From assembly GCA_000158655.1 (NCBI GenBank), contig EQ973343.1, positions 59,846 through 102,735 on the forward strand: a stretch of DNA of 42,890 bases, read 5' to 3'. The first letter of the stretch is position 1; every line of letters starts with the position of its first letter. The stretch is from [Clostridium] methylpentosum DSM 5476 (lineage in GTDB: Bacteria; Bacillota; Clostridia; Oscillospirales; Ruminococcaceae). Under the pieces are notes generated by a model that was not told where the DNA came from, ran no database searches, and was given only the letters and a program-made list of their open reading frames with translations. Below are positions 36,913 to 42,890 of this stretch, piece by piece. A program made the translations under genes and the position numbers.

Positions 36913-37700
36913 CTATTCATGGACATTCGCATTTGTTTTTGTGCAACACCAGATTGGCCCTACAAAGACGAGTGCTGCTGTGAAAACGAATTCGTTTCCC
37001 CTGTTTTGGCGTTGCCGCTTCGGGTGGTCAGCTGGGTCCCTACTTCCGGTGATCTGTTCAAAATCTTTTCTAATCACCCAGAATCTATACATCGCTTTTA
37101 GAGAAAATCCGCTTTCTGATCCACATCTACTAAGATGGTGATAAAATAACCGATGCCGGAAACTTTTTACATCGAGCTGACACCTAGATCAGCGAACACT
37201 TGCTCCATAGATTCGAACCCGAGTTTCTCAAACTTCTCCTACGAGATCGCAAAATTGAACCAGGCGTCGAGAGAAACCGGGTCAAAATCAAGAGAGATGA
37301 CCTCTGATTCAGAGGGTTTAGAGGGGACGTTAAAAAGAATACCGGTTTGCTCCTCCTCGTTCGTAATGCTGAATTTGGCGGAATCGTCTTCTGTCGTTGC
37401 TGCAGTGATGTTGGCTGCGATGATGGGTGCGACCACATCGCGGTATGCGTATCCGCCTTTGTCCGTACGTTCATTGTCAAACTCATCGAGAAGGTCTTAG
37501 AACCAGAAGGCAGTCGATTTGATCGCTTCAAGCGAATCCTCAAAGATGCTGTCGTTTTTGTTTGCGCGCATCATCTCGCGAAGCTTGTCGTCGACAATGC
37601 AATTGTTCGAGTAATCGATAATTGTTTGAATGCCCTCTTTGGTGTAGTAGGCAGACACATAGCAGCGGTTGTGCATCGGTACTGAATTTAGAATATCGTA
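36913..37700 (-). pseudogene. Decayed sixth GH106-like wall-anchored glycosidase
   Basis: About 790 bases of relic on the minus strand, nearly all in one reading frame but broken by stops at 37497-37499, 37239-37241, 37167-37169 and 37098-37100, among others. From upstream to downstream one reads: NRCYVSAYYTKEGIQTIIDY and IFEDSLEAIKS, which align with NRTYVTNYFDERGIQKVLDF and IFEDSIETTHD of GH106-5; then LDAWFNFAIS and KVSGIGYF, which match the CAWNELSVT and DVSGIGRY segments of the galactose-binding-like part; then SGNAKTGET, a sorting signal like NAKTGE of GH106-2; then, after a frameshift, a hydrophobic segment (FVFTAALVFVG) ending at TAG 36913. The intact gene would be about 4 kb, so the signal peptide, most of the catalytic region and the stalk are deleted. 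The tnpV relic immediately upstream suggests a mobile element removed the 5' end and any partner regulator. Confidence 0.85.
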
Positions 37701-37888
37701 TCAAAAAATAAGACAAAAGGTTTGCCACAATGTGTTCGCCTTATCCCTTTATTCGATTTTACACATTTTTACTCTTGTTCTAACTGCTCATAAGGGCGTC
37801 AGGAAAATCTCATAACAAGATATGGCAAAGTGTGGAAATCGGAGGACTGTGATGTATGTGCGAATATATGATACCGAAGGATTTCAAG

Positions 37889-38181
37889 ATGAACAAACAC
37901 ATTTATGATGAAAACAACGGTCTTTAGAACGAACTGCAAGACGATTGCTCTATCCCTTGTCTTACTTTACCCGCCAAGCCTATCGGCTTATGGGGACAGC
38001 GGCGCAAACGCTATCTGCAAAAACAAACTACACCACTCTACCAACAAGCGGCAAACTAAACAGCTATCCTGCCTATATTGACAAACAGGCTGAGAATATG
38101 TTTTCTCAGTTAGTAACGCAGCTGGCAGATTATGAGGGGCTGACAGAAAAGTTAAAGCAAATAATCAGCTTGAATAGGTAA
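37889..38181 (+). pseudogene. tnpV: TnpV-like transposon protein remnant, frameshifted
   Basis: TnpV is a small protein carried on clostridial transposons and integrative elements; its role is poorly known. The frame begins at ATG 37889 with MNKHIYDENNGL, meets TAG, continues in the same frame as LTLPAKPIGLWGQRRKRYLQ and then, after a frameshift near 38035, goes on as TSGKLNSYPAYIDKQAENMF and LVTQLADYEGLTEKLKQ. These are the characteristic TnpV blocks in order. The normal C-terminal end after the LK motif is missing and replaced by a few unrelated residues. It is therefore non-functional, but it marks a mobile-element junction between the glycosidase array and the AT-rich MarR/ABC operon. Confidence 0.82.
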
Positions 38182-38243
38182 GAAAAGTGAATACTGATTT
38201 GATATACACTTGATTTAGATAGATTAAAAGTTTTTGAACTCAC

Positions 38244-38272
38244 TTGACATAGTAAGAGGCATCTGATATAAT
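38244..38272 (+). promoter_or_regulatory. Consensus promoter of the MarR-ABC operon
   Basis: A perfect TTGACA (38244-38249), 17-base spacer and perfect TATAAT (38267-38272), with the MarR palindrome abutting the -10. Confidence 0.93.
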
Positions 38273-38288
38273 ATGTAGCGCGCTACAT
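38273..38288. promoter_or_regulatory. MarR operator 1
   Basis: ATGTAGCGCGCTACAT is a perfect 16-bp palindrome that begins right after the -10 and so covers the transcription start. A near copy lies at 38768-38781. Confidence 0.85.
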
Positions 38289-38308
38289 TTAAAGAGGAGG
38301 TATATACT

Positions 38309-38728
38309 TTGCCTAAAAAAGATATCGGTTATCTTATTAAAAATATAAACGACAAATTAAAGGTTAAAGCCGATGCTGATTTAAAGCGATATAACCTCAC
38401 ACTAACACAAAGCCGTGTTTTTGCTTTTTTGAACAGCAAAGGCAATCAGGCGACGCAAAAAGAAATCGAGGTATTTTTAGAGGTATCTCATCCGACCGTA
38501 GTTGGCATTGTTTCAAGAATGGAGCAAAACGGTTATGTTACAAGTTGGATAGACCGAAATGACAAACGAAATAAAATTGTTAAGCTCACAAAACAAGCTG
38601 AAGCATTGGGGATGGATATGGAGCATCGTATTCTTTCTAACGAGCGAAAGATGTTATCCTCTCTCTCTGATGAAGATATTGAGCAATTGAGAGAAATGTT
38701 ACTGACAATTTATAAAACTCTTGAATAA
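38309..38728 (+). CDS. MarR-family transcriptional regulator
   Basis: 139-aa winged-helix repressor. The start is TTG at 38309, with AGGAGG 8 bases upstream; there is no ATG nearby. The DNA-binding core is clear: a helix-turn-helix TQKEIEVFLEVSHPTVVGIV followed by the wing SRMEQNGYVTSWIDRNDKRNK with the conserved D-x-R of the family. It precedes two ABC exporter genes on the same strand, an arrangement common in Clostridia, where the MarR protein represses the exporter until a toxic compound binds. Two palindromes of the same type, one at the promoter and one between marR and the first ABC gene, support autoregulation and a second control point. AT-rich codon use differs from the glycosidase array. 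Confidence 0.92.
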   Translation: MPKKDIGYLIKNINDKLKVKADADLKRYNLTLTQSRVFAFLNSKGNQATQKEIEVFLEVSHPTVVGIVSRMEQNGYVTSWIDRNDKRNKIVKLTKQAEALGMDMEHRILSNERKMLSSLSDEDIEQLREMLLTIYKTLE

Positions 38729-38767
38729 GCAAGCCGATATATTGGCGGCTTTTATTTAGACACAATA

Positions 38768-38781
38768 TGTAGCGTGCTACA
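38768..38781. promoter_or_regulatory. MarR operator 2
   Basis: TGTAGCGTGCTACA is a near-perfect palindrome (one mismatched pair) that repeats the core of operator 1, in the gap before the first ABC gene. Confidence 0.8.
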
Positions 38782-38797
38782 CTAAAAGGAGGAGCCT

Positions 38798-40549
38798 ATG
38801 ATTAAAACATTAGCAAAGAGCCTGCGTGAACATAAAAAAGGCTCTGTTTTCACAATTCTCTTGTCCATACTCGAAGCAGCATTTGAAATTTTAATACCGC
38901 TTTGTATGGCAGAAGTGATCGACAAAGGTATCGACCTCGGCAATATGAGTGCCGTATGGAAATACGGTATTGCACTTTTGATATTTGCCGCACTTCAACT
39001 TTTTACTGGCGTACTTTCGGCACATATCGCCGCAAAAACCTCGGTAGGATTTTCCGCTAATTTACGGCAGGATATGTACGATAATGTTCAAACTTTTGCT
39101 TTCTCTAACATAGACAAATTTTCAACGGCTTCTATTGTAACCCGCTTGACAACCGATGTAACCAACATCCAGAACGCATATCAGATGCTGATTCGTATGG
39201 CAATACGAGGTCCTGTTATGCTTGTATTTTCGATGATTGTATCGTTCCGCATAAACAGTACGGTTGCTTTGATTTTCCTCGTCGTGATTCCTATTATGGC
39301 GATATTGCTTCTTTGGATTATCAGAAAAGTAAATCCGATTTTCAACCGTGTTTTCCATACCTACGATGAGCTGAACAACGTGGTACAAGAAAACGTGCTG
39401 GGTATCCGTGTTGTAAAGTCTTTCAATCGAGAAGATTGCGAAATTAGCAAATTCAAAGGAATATCCAAGAGCATTTACAACGATTTTGCAAAGGGAGAAA
39501 GATTGCTTGCGTTTAACTCTCCCGTTATGCAGTTCTTTATGTATGCGTGTATGATACTTATTTCTTGGATTGGCGCAAAAGCGATTGTTGCAAGCGGAAA
39601 CAACGCCGCTTGGGGAATGACAACGGGAGATTTAACAGCATTGTTTTCCTATGCAACCCAAATCCTTATAAGCCTTATGATGCTCTCAATGGTTTTCGCT
39701 ATGATTACAATTTCCATTGCTTCCGCACGTCGCATTGCGGAAATATTAGACGAGAAAACCGATATTGAAAATCCCGCTGACCCCGAAATGACGGTAAAGG
39801 ACGGCTCAATTTGTTTTGAGGGTGTTGACTTTGCTTATACGTCCAAAGCTGATAAAAAGGTGCTTGACAATATCAATCTTTCCATATCTTCGGGAGAAAT
39901 CGTTGGCATTATAGGCGGTACGGGTTCATCAAAATCGAGCCTTGTTCAGTTAATTCCTCGCCTTTATGATGTTACGGGCGGACGGCTTACGCTCGAAGGT
40001 ATCGATGTGAGAAAATATGATCTTGATACACTTCGCAACGCTGTTGCTATGGTATTACAAAAGAATGAATTGTTTTCGGGAACGATCAAAGAAAATTTGC
40101 ATTGGGGTAACGAAAACGCCACTGATGAAGAAATAGAACATGCTTGCAGGCTTGCCCAAGCCCATGAATTTATACAAGCCTTTCCCGACAAGTACGATAC
40201 GCATATAGAGCAGGGTGGCACCAATGTATCGGGCGGTCAAAAACAGCGACTTTGTATTGCGCGTGCTTTGCTGAAAAAACCAAAAGTTTTGATTTTGGAC
40301 GATTCCACAAGTGCGGTAGATACCAAAACCGACGCTTCCATTCAAAAGTCTTTTGCGGAGTATATTCCTGATACCACAAAAATTATTATTGCTCAACGCG
40401 TAAGCTCGGTACAGCACGCAGACCAAATTATTGTTTTGGACGACGGAAAGGTGATTGCCGTTGGCAAGCATACAGAGCTTTTGAAAAATTGTGATATTTA
40501 CCGTGAAGTATTTGAATCACAGAAGAAAGGAGATGGGAGCAGTGAATAA
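38798..40549 (+). CDS. ABC exporter half-transporter with degenerate ATPase site
   Basis: 583-aa fusion of a six-helix membrane domain (about 1-320) and an ATP-binding domain (about 340-575), the first half of a heterodimeric multidrug-type exporter. ATG 38798 follows AAAAGGAGGAG. Walker A GGTGSSKSS lies near residue 373, the signature VSGGQKQR near 477 and Walker B VLILDDS near 498. Two catalytic positions are changed: Asp instead of Glu after Walker B, and Gln instead of His in the switch loop (IIIAQRV). This is the pattern known from asymmetric exporters such as TM287/288 and BmrCD, where one site does not hydrolyse ATP efficiently. The stop overlaps the start of the second half by 8 bases. 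The substrate is unknown. Confidence 0.94.
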   Translation: MIKTLAKSLREHKKGSVFTILLSILEAAFEILIPLCMAEVIDKGIDLGNMSAVWKYGIALLIFAALQLFTGVLSAHIAAKTSVGFSANLRQDMYDNVQTFAFSNIDKFSTASIVTRLTTDVTNIQNAYQMLIRMAIRGPVMLVFSMIVSFRINSTVALIFLVVIPIMAILLLWIIRKVNPIFNRVFHTYDELNNVVQENVLGIRVVKSFNREDCEISKFKGISKSIYNDFAKGERLLAFNSPVMQFFMYACMILISWIGAKAIVASGNNAAWGMTTGDLTALFSYATQILISLMMLSMVFAMITISIASARRIAEILDEKTDIENPADPEMTVKDGSICFEGVDFAYTSKADKKVLDNINLSISSGEIVGIIGGTGSSKSSLVQLIPRLYDVTGGRLTLEGIDVRKYDLDTLRNAVAMVLQKNELFSGTIKENLHWGNENATDEEIEHACRLAQAHEFIQAFPDKYDTHIEQGGTNVSGGQKQRLCIARALLKKPKVLILDDSTSAVDTKTDASIQKSFAEYIPDTTKIIIAQRVSSVQHADQIIVLDDGKVIAVGKHTELLKNCDIYREVFESQKKGDGSSE

Positions 40550-42479
40550 GAAAAAGAAAATGCCTCCTATGAGTAAAATGCCAGAAGACATGCCGTCCAA
40601 AGCTCATTTTGACTTGAACTCTCTCGGCAGATTACTTTCCTATATGAAAGATTATAAAGGACAGCTTGTTTTCGTTGTGGTTTGCATATTATTAAGTGCC
40701 GTTGCTTCTGCCGCTTCTTCATTGTTTCTACAATCGCTCATTGACGATTATATTACTCCTTTGCTCGGTACGTCTGCTCCTGTGTTCTCGGAGCTTTTGA
40801 AAGCATTGCTTATAATCGGTGTAGTTTATCTTATAGGCGTACTTTCCACCTTGTTTTATAATCGTGTAATGGTTACGATAGCGCAAGGCACGCTCAAAAA
40901 AATACGTGATGAAATGTTTGAGAGAATGCAACGGCTTCCCATTCGTGCATTTGATACACGAACACACGGAGACATTATGAGCCTTTACACTAACGACACC
41001 GACACACTTCGTCAAATGATTGCTCAATCAATGGCACAGCTTATATCCTCGGTGTTTACCATCGTTGCGGTGTTTATTTGTATGCTTTACATCAGCGTGT
41101 GGTTGACGCTTGTTGCTGGCCTTGTTATGTTCTTGATTTTACAGATCGTAAAAATGGTAACGGGTAAAATCGGCGTATTCTTTATGATGCAACAAAAAAC
41201 ACTTGCCGACGTAAACGGTTATGTCGAAGAAATGGTAAACGGGCAAAAGGTCATCAAGGTCTTTTGCCACGAAGAAAAGACAAAGGAAGAATTGCGTGAG
41301 AAAAACAAGGCTTGGGCAATGAGTGCGGCAAGTGCAAACGGATATGCGAACTCTATAATGCCGATGATGAACGCTCTCGGTTATGTGCAATACGTTATCA
41401 TTGCTATTCTCGGCGCATATATGGCAATTACGGGAGTAACAAATCTCAGGCTCACAGGAACGGGAACGCTTACACTTGGTATGATCGCTTCATTCCTCAC
41501 GCTTTCAAGAAACTTTACAAACCCCATTTCTCAGATTTCCAATCAGTTCAATTCTATTGTTACTGCCCTTGCGGGAGCTTCTCGCATCTTTGCATTTATG
41601 GACGAAGAACCCGAAACAGACGAGGGATATGTAACGCTTGTGAATGCAAAAGAAGAAAACGGAGTAATTGAAGAAACCGAACAATGCACTGGAATGTGGG
41701 CATGGAAACATCCGCACCACGACGGAACAGTTACCTATACCAAGCTCGAAGGCAGGGTTGTTCTCGATAGTGTGGATTTTGGATATGTTCCCGAAAAGCA
41801 GGTTTTACACGACATTTCGCTTTATGCCGAACCCGGACAGAAGATCGCCTTTGTAGGTGCAACGGGTGCGGGTAAAACAACAATTACCAATCTTATTAAC
41901 CGTTTTTACGATATTGCCGATGGAAAAATCCGCTATGACGGTATCAACATCAACAAAATTAAAAAGGCAGATCTTCGCCGTTCTCTCGGCGTTGTTCTGC
42001 AAGACGTAAATCTGTTTACAGGAACGGTTATGGAAAATTTGAGATACGGAAATCCCGACGCTACTGATGATGATTGTATTGCCGCCGCAAAGCTCGCCAA
42101 TGCCGATGGATTTATCCGTATGCTTCCGCAGGGATATAACACCGTACTGAAAGGCGACGGCAACGGTCTTTCACAAGGACAAAGACAGCTTATTTCCATC
42201 GCCCGTGCCGCTGTATCAAATCCTCCCGTTATGATTTTGGACGAGGCGACATCCTCCATTGACACCCGTACCGAAGCGTTGGTACAAGACGGTATGGATA
42301 AGTTGATGAAAGGCAGAACGGTATTTGTAATTGCACATAGACTTTCAACCGTTCAAAATTCCGATGTGATTATGGTACTTGACCACGGTAGGATTATTGA
42401 ACGAGGTAACCATGAAAAGCTGATTGCAGAAAAAGGAACCTACTATCAGCTTTATACGGGTGCCTTTGAATTGGAGTGA
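40542..42479 (+). CDS. ABC exporter half-transporter, catalytic partner
   Basis: 645-aa second half of the heterodimer. The start is GTG at 40542, with AAAGGAG about 9 bases upstream, inside the end of the first gene; the ATG at 40533 would sit on the ribosome site, and the frame back to 40491 has none. The N-terminus is Lys/Met/Pro-rich, followed by the membrane domain (about 30-345), an unusual linker with CTGMWAWKHPHHDG (about residues 381-398) and the ATPase domain. Walker A GATGAGKTT near 439, Walker B VMILDEATS near 563 and the switch IAHRLSTV near 597 are all canonical, while the signature is LSQGQRQL. So this half supplies the complete Walker B and His needed for the active site, complementary to its partner. 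Translational coupling through the overlap ensures equal amounts. Confidence 0.94.
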   Translation: MNKKKKMPPMSKMPEDMPSKAHFDLNSLGRLLSYMKDYKGQLVFVVVCILLSAVASAASSLFLQSLIDDYITPLLGTSAPVFSELLKALLIIGVVYLIGVLSTLFYNRVMVTIAQGTLKKIRDEMFERMQRLPIRAFDTRTHGDIMSLYTNDTDTLRQMIAQSMAQLISSVFTIVAVFICMLYISVWLTLVAGLVMFLILQIVKMVTGKIGVFFMMQQKTLADVNGYVEEMVNGQKVIKVFCHEEKTKEELREKNKAWAMSAASANGYANSIMPMMNALGYVQYVIIAILGAYMAITGVTNLRLTGTGTLTLGMIASFLTLSRNFTNPISQISNQFNSIVTALAGASRIFAFMDEEPETDEGYVTLVNAKEENGVIEETEQCTGMWAWKHPHHDGTVTYTKLEGRVVLDSVDFGYVPEKQVLHDISLYAEPGQKIAFVGATGAGKTTITNLINRFYDIADGKIRYDGININKIKKADLRRSLGVVLQDVNLFTGTVMENLRYGNPDATDDDCIAAAKLANADGFIRMLPQGYNTVLKGDGNGLSQGQRQLISIARAAVSNPPVMILDEATSSIDTRTEALVQDGMDKLMKGRTVFVIAHRLSTVQNSDVIMVLDHGRIIERGNHEKLIAEKGTYYQLYTGAFELE

Positions 42480-42718
42480 CCTGCCATAGAAATACAGTGG
42501 AGATATTGTCCCATATGGAAAAACAAAACCCATAATAAAATCAGAGAGGATACGATTATGATAAATTTTCCGCTGTATTCTCTGAAATGCAAACAGGAAA
42601 GTTCAATCCATGCAAAGAATATGCAGAGAGCAGGTATTAAAAAACAGTAATGTCAATTCCTCATGTACGCCGCCGATTATGGGAAACACCACAACAGCGG
42701 TTTTTCTTTATACAGAAA
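42480..42718. other. Intergenic stretch with a small coding-like fragment
   Basis: About 240 bases. At 42539-42632 the plus strand has a short frame, reading YDYDKFSAVFSEMQTGKF, that looks protein-like but has no start codon; another frame offers a 30-aa ORF at 42558-42650 with an AGAGAGG site. I recognise neither and call no gene. Confidence 0.35.
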
Positions 42719-42749
42719 CAGGCCGCCATCTTGTTCAGATGGCGGCCTG
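42719..42749. terminator. Hairpin at the end of the right-edge surface gene
   Basis: A perfect 12-bp GC-rich stem (42719-42730 with 42738-42749, 7-base loop), 4 bases past the stop of the minus-strand gene. The T-run is weak on the minus strand. Confidence 0.75.
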
Positions 42750-42753
42750 CTTA

Positions 42754-42890
42754 TTAGATTTTTCTTTGCTTCCTTCTGCAAACGATTAGAGTCGCCAGAA
42801 TACCGCCGCTTGCCAGCAGTATCATGCTCCAGAAAAGATAATTGCTGCTATCGCCTGTCTTAGGAGTGTCCGGGTCCGTGTTGTCTGGGG
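42754..42890 (-). CDS. C-terminus of a wall-anchored surface protein (cut by the right edge)
   Basis: The last 45 codons of a minus-strand gene that enters from the right. They read an Asp/Pro-rich end (DNTDPD), the sorting signal TPKTGD, a hydrophobic helix (YLFWSMILLASGG and on) and a positive tail CRRKQRKI. TPKTGD is identical to the motif of GH106-5, so the same sortase probably anchors it. Nothing about the catalytic or binding domains can be seen. Stop TAA is at 42754-42756, followed by a hairpin. Confidence 0.88.
   Translation of the reverse strand, partial: PDNTDPDTPKTGDSSNYLFWSMILLASGGILATLIVCRRKQRKI

Noticed and set aside
42558-42650. 30-aa ORF with a fair ribosome site
   Set aside because: Another frame over the same bases reads more protein-like, neither is recognised, and the length is too short to support a gene without other evidence.
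1-42890. CRISPR array, tRNA or rRNA genes, phage genes
   Set aside because: I looked for regular short repeats, tRNA-like cloverleafs and rRNA-like stretches and found none. The repeats present are protein-level paralogy and hairpins.

Overview
The window looks like part of the chromosome of a gut Clostridia-type Firmicute, probably Oscillospirales (inferred, not proven). Evidence: Gram-positive ribosome binding sites, cell-wall sorting signals of the xxKTG type, FIVAR-like helical stalks on very large secreted glycosidases, a YesN-like AraC regulator, and a tnpV remnant of the kind carried by clostridial mobile elements.

Layout. 1-6.9 kb: a YesN-like regulator (cut by the left edge) divergent from a giant GH29 alpha-L-fucosidase. 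6.9-11.6 kb: a more AT-rich accessory stretch with two small cupins, a GNAT acetyltransferase, a DUF4097-type lipoprotein gene broken by an in-frame amber codon, and a TetR regulator with two copies of one operator. 11.6-36.6 kb: the core, with five intact giant GH106-like (alpha-L-rhamnosidase family) surface proteins and four cupin/AraC regulators. Four enzyme genes each lie head to head with their own AraC gene; the fifth (22337-25639) follows one of them in tandem. 36.9-37.7 kb: a decayed sixth GH106-like gene that still keeps its active-site-region motif, sorting signal and terminator. 37.9-38.2 kb: a frameshifted tnpV remnant. 38.2-42.5 kb: an AT-rich MarR plus heterodimeric ABC exporter operon with two MarR-type palindromes. 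42.7-42.9 kb: the C-terminus of another wall-anchored protein entering from the right on the minus strand.

How it may work together (inference): each surface enzyme is exported by a signal peptide, held away from the membrane by a helical stalk and anchored by a sortase through a non-canonical motif. It would remove terminal deoxy-sugars (fucose by GH29, rhamnose by GH106) from host or plant glycans. Each enzyme has its own AraC sensor, so the array could be a set of separately switched modules for different glycan linkages. No sugar transporter, rhamnose or fucose catabolic gene, or sortase is in the window. GH106 substrates cannot be read from sequence alone.
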